DNA from: an uncultured Saprospirales bacterium
GTDB taxonomy: Bacteria > Bacteroidota > Bacteroidia > Chitinophagales > Saprospiraceae
Direction: 5' to 3'
Assembly: GCA_937926355.1 (NCBI GenBank)
Contig: CALAZP010000221.1
Span: forward strand, 1-18,978
DNA: 18,978 nucleotides
Within the stretch, counting starts at the first letter, position 1, and every line of letters begins with the position of its first letter. The translations under genes and the position numbers were made by a program. Positions 8,070 through 15,184 of the stretch are shown here, in pieces. The notes beneath the pieces were generated by a model, which was not told where the DNA came from, ran no database searches, and saw only the letters and a list, made by a program, of their open reading frames with translations.

Positions 8070-9938
8070 TTATTTTTTTACTACCGGAATACTGATTTTA
8101 GAAGGATAAACACTTGAATGGTGTATTTTATTGTTAGCGATTACCGGTTTGGATTCATTGTAGTTTGGACCTCCCGTATTGAGGTTTCTATCGAATCTTG
8201 GAAAATTACTACTGGATATTTCAATCCTCAAGGAATGTCCTGGTTTGAAGTAATTAGAAGTATGTACTGGACTAAAGGTAATCGGATATACCTGGCCATT
8301 TTCCATGAAAACTTCTTGGTCGAATCCTTCTCTATAACGCGCCCTCATAATATTTTCATCTAAGTTATAAGCAGCTCCATCGGGGTGGACATCGATAAAC
8401 TTAATAGTGAAGTCAGTGTCTTTGGCGTCGGAGGAAACATACAAGGTGGTTTCAATAGGTCCGGAAACTTCCATTCCTTCTTCAAAAGGGGCAGTGGTAT
8501 ATACCAAAATATCTTGCCTGGTCTCCATTACTCTTTGGTCAAAAGCACCTCCTTGAATAGCATTGCCTGTGCAACATACGTTACCACCCCAAGAGGTAAC
8601 CGGATTCAGCGGATCATAGACATAACTATCAGGGTCATTTTCTTCGGGAGGAGAGGAGGTCAATTGTCCACCTCCATACATGGTATTCGCATTGCCCTTA
8701 CTATACAAGAATAAATCTTGCATTTCTACCCCTTGAGGAGGCCAAGTTTCAGCAGTCTGCCATTGATTACTGCCCATGGTGTAATAACGGACTCGGGGCA
8801 ACCCTTCTAAGAACGCTTCATTTTCTCCTTTAAGGTGAACATCGTACCAACCCATTAAAAGAGAATCATAGTTGAATCTGGCATCTCCTACACTGATTTC
8901 ACCCACCACAGTTTCCTCTTTAGCCCTAGTAAAGCCACAATGTAAAGTAGGTGCAATGTGCAAAAATTGCTGGTCCCTTATAGCGGGATCAGTGGCATTA
9001 TTGCGCACATGGTTAAACAATTCAATATTAGGAGCGGAACTCACGTCGTACCAGCTGACAAACCAATAGGTAGGCTTGTTATAAGGCATGGATTCATGGT
9101 ATAATCCCCCTTCATACCATTCCGGATCGTTGGGTTTGCGCTTTACCATTTTATCGAAAACTCCAACGGGGCCTTTAACATTTTCAATCAAATCACTCAC
9201 TGGAAGATGGTAAAAGGCTTCTTTCCAATCCACAGGTGGAGATTCGGGGTCCAGATCAAAAAATCTAGAAGCTCTGATAAGTTGTTCTTGAGTGGCATCC
9301 TTGGGGAAATGAGGCATGATGGCATCATTCTGAACACCGTAAAGCCAAGAGATAAATAACATTTGGGTCGCCCCACCTCTATACCAATTTCCTTGTTCCA
9401 TAAAAGGACCAACTTGACCCACTCCAGCTCCAAATCCTTGAGGCACCAATGCTGCGTGGGCTGGATGATTTTGGGAAGCAACAGCCATTTGCCATTCTGC
9501 GGTTGATGAACAGCCATAGGTGGCGATTTTACCATTGCACCAAGGTTGATTTTCCATCCATTCAAATGCATCATACCCATCGGTAAGTGGGGTGCCTAGT
9601 ATGTCCCATTCTCCTTCGGAAAAATATCTTCCCCTTTCATTTTGAACCACATAGGCATAACCTGCTTTGACATATTTTAATGCTGTCTCGTAAGTTCGAG
9701 TGACCATTTTCCCATCTCTCCAAGGGTTGAAATTATATGGAGTGCGGGAAAAAATAACGGGTACAGGTTGATCGGTTTTAGGCCTGAAAATATCGGTTGC
9801 TAGCCGCACACCGTCTCGCATGGGCATCATGACTTTTTCTTCAATAATAGCTACTTCTGCCAGCGCTTCATAAGCATTTTGAGCGGATAAACTTAGGTTT
9901 ACACTCCATAAAAAAAGAATTAATAAAAGGTATTTCAT
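8070..9938 (-). CDS. CocE/NonD family alpha/beta hydrolase (S15-like), exported
   Basis: A 622-residue exported hydrolase. A typical leader (MKYLLLILFLWSVNLSLSAQ) suggests cleavage after residue 20. It has the S15/CocE layout: an alpha/beta-hydrolase domain beginning MMPMRDGVRLATDIFRP (37-53), a cap domain, and a C-terminal jelly-roll (about 370-620) with the family's GAFDQRVMETR and PGHSLRIEISSSNFPRF blocks. The inferred triad is S144 in YGCSS, D296 in SWYD and H331 in APTLHC. Relatives include Xaa-Pro dipeptidyl peptidases, cocaine esterase, cephalosporin (glutaryl) acylases and alpha-amino-acid ester hydrolases, so an acyl-amino-acid, peptide or ester substrate is expected but not identified. 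The nucleophile elbow reads GCSSTAEW instead of the usual GxSYxGxxQ. It is the first gene of the minus-strand operon, 6 bp upstream of the S12 hydrolase. Confidence 0.9.
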   Translation of the reverse strand: MKYLLLILFLWSVNLSLSAQNAYEALAEVAIIEEKVMMPMRDGVRLATDIFRPKTDQPVPVIFSRTPYNFNPWRDGKMVTRTYETALKYVKAGYAYVVQNERGRYFSEGEWDILGTPLTDGYDAFEWMENQPWCNGKIATYGCSSTAEWQMAVASQNHPAHAALVPQGFGAGVGQVGPFMEQGNWYRGGATQMLFISWLYGVQNDAIMPHFPKDATQEQLIRASRFFDLDPESPPVDWKEAFYHLPVSDLIENVKGPVGVFDKMVKRKPNDPEWYEGGLYHESMPYNKPTYWFVSWYDVSSAPNIELFNHVRNNATDPAIRDQQFLHIAPTLHCGFTRAKEETVVGEISVGDARFNYDSLLMGWYDVHLKGENEAFLEGLPRVRYYTMGSNQWQTAETWPPQGVEMQDLFLYSKGNANTMYGGGQLTSSPPEENDPDSYVYDPLNPVTSWGGNVCCTGNAIQGGAFDQRVMETRQDILVYTTAPFEEGMEVSGPIETTLYVSSDAKDTDFTIKFIDVHPDGAAYNLDENIMRARYREGFDQEVFMENGQVYPITFSPVHTSNYFKPGHSLRIEISSSNFPRFDRNLNTGGPNYNESKPVIANNKIHHSSVYPSKISIPVVKK

Positions 9939-10011
9939 GTCGGTTGTTTTGTTGTTCCTCTAAAAATACAAAAATGTTAGCAGGGTGTATTAGGAGATAA
10001 TTTTTATCTTA
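9939..10011. promoter_or_regulatory. Divergent promoter region between the two hydrolase operons
   Basis: The 73-bp spacer is the only place from which both the minus-strand three-gene operon and the plus-strand five-gene operon can be driven. On the minus strand TATTTTTA (complement of 9961-9968) matches seven of the eight TAnnTTTG -7 positions and lies about 22 bases before the CocE-type ATG. No convincing -33 element was found at the right distance. The plus strand has TTTTGTTG near 9946 but no clear -7 partner. Co-regulation of the two operons is inferred from the geometry. Confidence 0.45.
9995..10009. repeat. Perfect inverted repeat abutting the alpha/beta hydrolase start codon
   Basis: AGATAA-TTT-TTATCT is a 6-bp palindrome with a 3-base centre, ending two bases before the ATG at 10012. 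It could be a small operator in the shared divergent spacer or a weak hairpin at the ribosome-binding region. It is short and AT-rich, so chance is a real alternative. Confidence 0.4.
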
Positions 10012-10860
10012 ATGAAAAAAGCAGGGAAGTTGAAAAAAATAATGTTTCGCGCTTTCAGTTGGGGGTTGGAATTTTGGGTACGAATAAGACCTGAGCAAGT
10101 AGGCCGTTTGTTAATGGGATGGTTTACCGTCCCACGAACCGCTAAGGCGTTTACTTTTCCCGAAGGGTTTCAAAATGAAATTCGCCAAGGTGATTTTACT
10201 TTGAATGATGGGCATCAGGTGGCCTTTTACGATTGGGGAGGACAAGGGCCTAAAATTTTGTTATTACACGGGTGGGAGAGCAATGCTTCTCGTTGGCATG
10301 ATTTGGCCATTCAACTGGTGAAGGAGGGTTATGCCCCTATAGCCATTGATGCCCCTGCACATGGTAAATCTACTGGTGAAAAATTTACCGTACTCGAATA
10401 TGGACGTTGGTTGGAGGAGTTGGTTCCACAGGTAGAGCCGTTTGCAGTAGTGGGACATTCTGCAGGAGGAATGGCGATTTTGGTTGCTAGTAAAACGATT
10501 TCAAAATCTGCTAAAAAAGCGGTAGTAAAAGCCACCCCTGCTGGTTTAGAATCTCTTTTTGACTATTTTAGGAGATTGGTACATTTGGGAGCACATTCCT
10601 TTCAATCATTTGAACTGGCTTTTGAATGGGAATTTGGAAAGCCTTACAGAGATTTTACTGCTCTAGACTATATTAAAGGGGAAATGCCGAGTGGGTTGAT
10701 TTTGCACGACCAATTGGATGAGGTGATTCCTGAAGAGGAGGCGAGATTGATTGCTCAAAACTGGAAAAATGCGGACTTGGTTTGGACGAGAGGATTGGGA
10801 CACAGCCAAAAATCTCCAGAAATTTACCAAAGAATCATAGACTTTTTAAAAGAAAAATAA
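10012..10860 (+). CDS. Alpha/beta hydrolase fold protein
   Basis: A 282-residue single-domain alpha/beta hydrolase. Visible landmarks are the oxyanion-loop HGWESNASRW (86-95), the AIDAPAHGKS strand/turn (111-120), the nucleophile elbow GHSAGG (148-153, S150), and LHDQLDEVIP (231-240) with D236 as likely acid. The catalytic His is H264 in GLGHS. Length and motifs fit the large esterase/lipase/C-C hydrolase group, and the substrate cannot be named. About 60 residues precede the core; they include a basic start and an amphipathic stretch (MFRAFSWGLEFWVRIRP) but no cleavable signal, so it is probably cytoplasmic or membrane-associated. It is the first gene of a plus-strand run; its TAA is directly followed by the ATG of the EI24-like gene, with no intervening base, which strongly suggests co-transcription. 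Confidence 0.88.
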   Translation: MKKAGKLKKIMFRAFSWGLEFWVRIRPEQVGRLLMGWFTVPRTAKAFTFPEGFQNEIRQGDFTLNDGHQVAFYDWGGQGPKILLLHGWESNASRWHDLAIQLVKEGYAPIAIDAPAHGKSTGEKFTVLEYGRWLEELVPQVEPFAVVGHSAGGMAILVASKTISKSAKKAVVKATPAGLESLFDYFRRLVHLGAHSFQSFELAFEWEFGKPYRDFTALDYIKGEMPSGLILHDQLDEVIPEEEARLIAQNWKNADLVWTRGLGHSQKSPEIYQRIIDFLKEK

Positions 10861-11511
10861 ATGGTTAATAAAGTATTAAAATCTTTCAACAGCATTGGTA
10901 AGGCTGGATTGGGCGGATACATTCTAGGCTCGGCTTTATTTGGAATAGCGATAATTGCCTTAATGATATATGGTGTATCTACTTGGGCTGATCAATTAAT
11001 TGAAATTAAGCAAACTACCATTGATAGTTTGGTAAATATCGCCATAGGTGCTGCCACTGGCATTGCAGGATGGTTTATGTTGCCAGCTTTTTCGGCTTTA
11101 TTTGTTGGTATTTTCGTAGAGAATATCATTCATAGGGTAGAGCAAGCGGAATATCCCAATGAAATGCGCGAAAAAGCACCTGGATTTTGGCCTGATTTTA
11201 TTCACGATATACGGTTTACCATCAAAGCTTTAGTATTGAACATATTGGTATTACCCCTCTATGCCTTTGGAATTGGTTTTTTGGTGTCGATTATACTCAA
11301 CAGTTATCTCATTGGTAGAGAATTTTTTGAGGCAGCAGCGGGATACCATTTAGGAAAGGATCGGGCTAGGGATTTAATTGGGTCTTATAAAATGGAGGTA
11401 TATGGAGGGGGATTTATTTTGACCCTGCTGACTTTAATTCCGTTGGTAAACTTTTTTATACCCCTAATATCTGTGGTGTATATGGTGCATACCTATCACC
11501 GATTAAAATGA
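10861..11511 (+). CDS. EI24/CysZ-like integral membrane protein
   Basis: A 216-residue inner-membrane protein with hydrophobic blocks at about 18-39, 58-90, 121-148 and 182-210. The NSYLIGREFFE segment (147-157), the AGYHLGKDRARDLI loop after it, and the overall length fit the EI24 (etoposide-induced 2.4 / CysZ) family. Bacterial CysZ moves sulfate, but most EI24-domain proteins have no known substrate and nothing here points to sulfur metabolism, so a transport role is only a possibility. The start codon follows the stop of the alpha/beta hydrolase gene without a gap. The AhpD-like gene begins 7 bp after it. Confidence 0.82.
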   Translation: MVNKVLKSFNSIGKAGLGGYILGSALFGIAIIALMIYGVSTWADQLIEIKQTTIDSLVNIAIGAATGIAGWFMLPAFSALFVGIFVENIIHRVEQAEYPNEMREKAPGFWPDFIHDIRFTIKALVLNILVLPLYAFGIGFLVSIILNSYLIGREFFEAAAGYHLGKDRARDLIGSYKMEVYGGGFILTLLTLIPLVNFFIPLISVVYMVHTYHRLK

Positions 11512-11518
11512 ATCAAAT

Positions 11519-12118
11519 ATGAAAATGCCTTTAGTCGATCCTGTTGCTCAGGCGGAGGATCAGGAATTGAATGCGCTCATTACTTTTTATGAAGAGACGC
11601 TGGGGTTTTGTCCCAATAGCGTTTTGACCATGTATCATCGACCTAGAATCGCTTATGCTTTTATCGAAATGAATAAGGCGGTGATGGAAAACAAAGGAAG
11701 GGTGACCAGTGCATTGAAGCGATTGATTGGGTATGTGTGCAGTAATGTAGCTGGTTGTCGGTATTGTCAAGCACATACTATACGTGCTGCTGAAAGATAT
11801 GGGGCTCCCGACGATCAATTAAAACACGTTTGGGAATACCAAACCCATCCCGCTTTTACCGAAGGTGAAAAAGTAGCCTTGGAGTTTGCTCAAAAAAGCG
11901 CAGAGATACCCAATGCAGTAGATGAGGATTTGGCGGAAAGAATGAGACGGCATTGGAACGCCGGTGAAATAGTAGAAATACTGGGTGTGGTAGCGCTCTT
12001 TGGTTACCTCAATCGATGGAACGACAGTATGGCGACTACCATCGAAAAGGGTGCGGAAGAATCGGGGGTTGAATTTTTGAAGCAAAAGGGCTGGGAGGCC
12101 GGCAAACATAAACGATAG
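11519..12118 (+). CDS. Carboxymuconolactone decarboxylase / AhpD-like family protein
   Basis: A 199-residue all-helical protein without a signal peptide. The core motif is CRYCQAHT, with C80, C83 and H86 matching the CxxC-xx-H signature of AhpD-like peroxidase or disulfide-reductase members of the carboxymuconolactone decarboxylase superfamily. The preceding LKRLIGYVCSNVAG helix and the following AAERYGAP and EVVALFGYLNRWND-like helices fit this fold (the actual helix is VEILGVVALFGYLNRWNDSM). The redox pair argues for peroxide or disulfide chemistry rather than a true lactone decarboxylase. It lies in the plus-strand operon, 7 bp after the EI24-like gene and 24 bp before the VanX-S12 fusion. 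Its link to the surrounding hydrolases is unclear. A start at the second Met (residue 3) is equally possible. Confidence 0.88.
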   Translation: MKMPLVDPVAQAEDQELNALITFYEETLGFCPNSVLTMYHRPRIAYAFIEMNKAVMENKGRVTSALKRLIGYVCSNVAGCRYCQAHTIRAAERYGAPDDQLKHVWEYQTHPAFTEGEKVALEFAQKSAEIPNAVDEDLAERMRRHWNAGEIVEILGVVALFGYLNRWNDSMATTIEKGAEESGVEFLKQKGWEAGKHKR

Positions 12119-12142
12119 TTTGGAAACTAATTTAATGCTGAT

Positions 12143-14308
12143 ATGATGCGTATGCTTATTTTTTGTGGTCTTCTCTTTAGTCTGTCAAGCGTAGTTTATT
12201 CGCAAAACAGCATTACGGTGGTGGATCAATTTGTTGATTACCATAGGCAGGTAGAGGAGAATGCTCATCACCAACTTGTTCGCTTAACCACTATTATTCC
12301 AACGCTTCAATTAGATATTAGATATGCGACGAATAATAATTTTACAGGGGTACAGATCTACCCAGAACCTGCTGCTTACGCCAGACTTTCTGTAGCCAAG
12401 GCATTAAAAAAAGTCCAGGATTCTCTAATCACTTATGGTTACGGTTTAAAAGTATTTGATGCCTATCGACCTTATGATGCTACGGTTCAGATGTATGAGG
12501 TGTATCCGGATTCTACTTTTGTAGCGAGTCCCAAACGAGGTTCTCGCCACAATAGGGGTTGTGCAGTTGATTTAACGTTGGTGGATTTACGAACAGGGGA
12601 GGAGCTTGCCATGCCCACCCCTTATGATGATTTTACGGAAAAGGCTCATTTCGAATACGAGGGGGTATCGCCGGAAGTACAAAAGAACAGACAGCTGCTT
12701 CACGATTTGATGACCCATTTTGGTTTTGACCAGTATCCCGCCGAATGGTGGCATTATGACTACCGGGAATGGAGGGACTACGATTTAATGAATTTGTCGT
12801 TTTCAGATTTAGCATTATACGAGCTTTTACCGCCAGGTGCCATTGATCAAATAGTAAATCGTGCTATGGATTCTATGCAGGTGGTTGGTGCGGCCATCGC
12901 TCTGGTAAAAAATGGTCAAGTGTATTATGAGAAAGGATTTGGGAAGACTTCGGCCGAGGAGGGCAAGGCCGTGGATCCGATGACCAATTTTGCCATTGCT
13001 TCCAATACTAAGGCATTTACAGCGGCAGCACTTTCCCTGTTGGTGGAACGCGGCCAGATTCAGTGGACCGATCCGGTTGTTGAGCATTTGCCGGAGTTTA
13101 AGATGTATAATGATTACGTGACCAATCACTTTATCATTGAAGATTTATTAACGCATCGCAGTGGTCTGGGTTTGGGTGCAGGCGATCTAATGTTTTTTCC
13201 CGATGGAACCCATTTTACAATCACTGATATACTGACTAATTTTCAGCATTTTGAACCTGCTTCTGCGTTCCGTACTCAGTTTGATTACGACAATGTCCTC
13301 TATATCGTGGCTGGAGAACTCATCAAAAGGGTAACGGGTCAAACTTGGGAGGAATTTGTTCAGAAAGAACTGCTGGAGCCCTTGGGAATGGAGGGTACTT
13401 ATGCTTCTATTCACCAAATCACGGATAGGGCATCAATAGCTACTCCCCATGAGGTGAAGGGAGAACAAATAAAAGCAGCGAGTCACTTTGAAAAGCGAAT
13501 TAATGGTGCAGCAGGTGGCATTTATTCCAATGTCCACGATTTGACAAAGTGGATGATTTGTCAATTAAATGAAGGAGTTACTCAAGAAAATAAAGTTTTA
13601 TTTTCAAAAGCGAGTCATCGCAATATGTGGTCTATCAAAACTCCTATGGCTTTGAATGCAGAGGGCCCGCGAAGTACTAGATTCAGGGGATATGGCTTGG
13701 GTTGGTTCCTAAGTGATGCTGGAGGATCTTACCGTGTTGAGCATACTGGCGGACTCCCTGGGATGTTGTCCAAAACTTTGCTGTTACCTGAGGAGGATTT
13801 CGGTTTGGTTATTTTGACGAATACTAGTCCCGATGGAGGGGCTTTTTTTGAAGCGATATCCGAAACGATTGTTGATCGAGTCGAAGGCCAATCTGGTGTA
13901 GATTGGGTGAAAAGTTACAGTGGCTATTTGAAGCAAGGAAATGCTCAGGGGGACGAGGCATTAGAAGAGGTATGGAAACAAGTGGGCAAGGCGAATCAGG
14001 AGGCAGGACCTTGGAAGCAAATTGCTGGGGTATATGAAGATCCATGGTTTGGAGAAGTCATTATTGAGCTGCGAAAGGATCAGTGGTGGTTGACTTGTAC
14101 TCGTTCTCCTCGTCTGAATGGTCCTATTTATTGGCTTGAAAAAGGTAAGTTTGCCGTACATTGGGAATATCAAGAGATGAATTGTGATGTTTTTGTTTAT
14201 TTCACCTTCGGTAAAAATGGGATTTCAGAAGGGATGACTATGGAGGGAATTTCTCCTAATATGGATTTTAGTTTTGACTTTCAGGACTTAAATTTTTTTA
14301 AAAAATAG
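12143..14308 (+). CDS. Exported two-domain enzyme: VanX/DdpX-type D-Ala-D-Ala dipeptidase fused to an S12 serine hydrolase
   Basis: A 721-residue protein with a signal peptide (MMRMLIFCGLLFSLSSVVYSQ). Residues 45-215 form an M15D zinc dipeptidase domain: R109 in FDAYRPYD, the ligands H136 and D143 in SRHNRGCAVD, and E201 with H204 in EWWHYD. The H-x6-D and E-x2-H spacings equal those of VanX (H116/D123, E181/H184), so the site looks complete. Residues 228-595 form a D,D-peptidase/class C beta-lactamase domain with SNTK (287-290), YDN (382-384) and HTG (534-536); HTG is also the third motif of the R61 D,D-carboxypeptidase. A DUF3471-like beta domain (about 622-721) closes the protein. The S12 half is a paralogue of the enzyme at 6528-8063. 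The expected chemistry is D,D-peptide hydrolysis in the periplasm, with the serine domain possibly supplying substrate to the zinc domain (inference). There is no frameshift and the frame is continuous. Both the first and second Met are plausible starts. The SH3 gene follows after 2 bp. Confidence 0.92.
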   Translation: MMRMLIFCGLLFSLSSVVYSQNSITVVDQFVDYHRQVEENAHHQLVRLTTIIPTLQLDIRYATNNNFTGVQIYPEPAAYARLSVAKALKKVQDSLITYGYGLKVFDAYRPYDATVQMYEVYPDSTFVASPKRGSRHNRGCAVDLTLVDLRTGEELAMPTPYDDFTEKAHFEYEGVSPEVQKNRQLLHDLMTHFGFDQYPAEWWHYDYREWRDYDLMNLSFSDLALYELLPPGAIDQIVNRAMDSMQVVGAAIALVKNGQVYYEKGFGKTSAEEGKAVDPMTNFAIASNTKAFTAAALSLLVERGQIQWTDPVVEHLPEFKMYNDYVTNHFIIEDLLTHRSGLGLGAGDLMFFPDGTHFTITDILTNFQHFEPASAFRTQFDYDNVLYIVAGELIKRVTGQTWEEFVQKELLEPLGMEGTYASIHQITDRASIATPHEVKGEQIKAASHFEKRINGAAGGIYSNVHDLTKWMICQLNEGVTQENKVLFSKASHRNMWSIKTPMALNAEGPRSTRFRGYGLGWFLSDAGGSYRVEHTGGLPGMLSKTLLLPEEDFGLVILTNTSPDGGAFFEAISETIVDRVEGQSGVDWVKSYSGYLKQGNAQGDEALEEVWKQVGKANQEAGPWKQIAGVYEDPWFGEVIIELRKDQWWLTCTRSPRLNGPIYWLEKGKFAVHWEYQEMNCDVFVYFTFGKNGISEGMTMEGISPNMDFSFDFQDLNFFKK

Positions 14309-14310
14309 CT

Positions 14311-15162
14311 ATGGGTAAGTATTTAATTTTTTCTTTATTACTAGTGTGCGCTTATTCGCTTAATGGCCAAGATATTTGGTATGTCCATGCTGATAATGGA
14401 TTGATCATTAGGGATCAACCTGATAGGGCAGGGAATAAAATAGGTAAATTAATTTATGGTTCAAGTGTATTGAGGTTGCGGGAAACAAATACTGAATTGG
14501 CTATTCAAGATGGGGAAGATTTAATTCGTGGAAATTGGGTGGAAATAGAAGAAGTCGATGGCCAACTCAGGGGCTATGTCTTTAGTGGCTATTTAACTTC
14601 TGATCCTGTAAATAAAAGAATTGAAATGGTATTTGATGATTTAACATTGGTGATGGATTTGGGGACATGGAAAGTGATGGATTATGGCAGCACAGTATTG
14701 GGTGATACTGCAAGAGTTTACCTGGATTTAGGAGAAACTCCTGAAAATAAATTATTTACGATAAAACATTCAGAATTTAAGGAGGTCAGGATTTTCCAAC
14801 GTCATGAAAATAGTGTATCTATTTCTCAAGAAGGACCCCATTGTGATTTGTTTGATTGGAAACACTATTATTCTGATTGGCAGGAATTAGAATTTGATCC
14901 TGTAGAAAATAGTTTTACCTCTAATTCATACAATCAAAATGATTGGAGAAAATTTATAGAGGTTGAAATAGATGAACTGATTGAAGCAGTTGAATTGACG
15001 TGTGGGGAGGAGTGGTCACAACTTTTGGGGCATATTAGCGATGTAAATGAATATCCTAGTGGCGTATCCATGAGTAAAATCATTATAAAGCTTATACTTA
15101 CTAAAAAAGATGAATCTGTTCAGGAAAAAATTATTGAGTTTGAAATCCCTATGGGGTGTTAG
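14311..15162 (+). CDS. Exported bacterial SH3-domain protein with uncharacterised C-terminal region
   Basis: A 283-residue secreted protein with a clear leader (MGKYLIFSLLLVCAYSLNGQ, cleavage likely after Q20). Residues 21-96 form a bacterial SH3 (SH3b/SH3_3) domain: WYVHADNGLIIRDQPDRAGNK-type start, a GKLIYGSSVLRL strand, NWVEIE, then GYVFSGYL. Such domains commonly bind peptidoglycan or peptides. The remaining 185 or so residues form an acidic, strand-rich region I do not recognise; it contains GPHCDLFDWKHYYSDW and a C-terminal MGC end. No catalytic motif is apparent. Its ATG lies 2 bp after the stop of the VanX-S12 fusion, so the two are almost certainly co-expressed and may act on the same cell-wall target. 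It is the last gene of the plus-strand operon. Confidence 0.85.
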   Translation: MGKYLIFSLLLVCAYSLNGQDIWYVHADNGLIIRDQPDRAGNKIGKLIYGSSVLRLRETNTELAIQDGEDLIRGNWVEIEEVDGQLRGYVFSGYLTSDPVNKRIEMVFDDLTLVMDLGTWKVMDYGSTVLGDTARVYLDLGETPENKLFTIKHSEFKEVRIFQRHENSVSISQEGPHCDLFDWKHYYSDWQELEFDPVENSFTSNSYNQNDWRKFIEVEIDELIEAVELTCGEEWSQLLGHISDVNEYPSGVSMSKIIIKLILTKKDESVQEKIIEFEIPMGC

Positions 15163-15184
15163 TAATATCAGTTCATATTTGGTG

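Noticed and set aside
8556..8600. Vicinal cysteines (NVCCTGN) in the CocE-type protein as a possible special redox or metal site
   Set aside because: A GGN.CC stretch before the DQR block is, as I recall, common in CocE/NonD relatives, so it is not distinctive.
9197..9580. 127-codon open frame antisense-frame to the CocE-type gene
   Set aside because: It is the same-strand alternate frame of a gene with strong family motifs; it has no plausible start context or recognisable domain.
12143..14308. Vancomycin-resistance (van) cluster
   Set aside because: No D-Ala-D-Lac ligase, VanH-type dehydrogenase or VanRS pair is nearby, the protein is exported, and the host looks Gram-negative. The VanX similarity is read as D,D-dipeptidase chemistry only.
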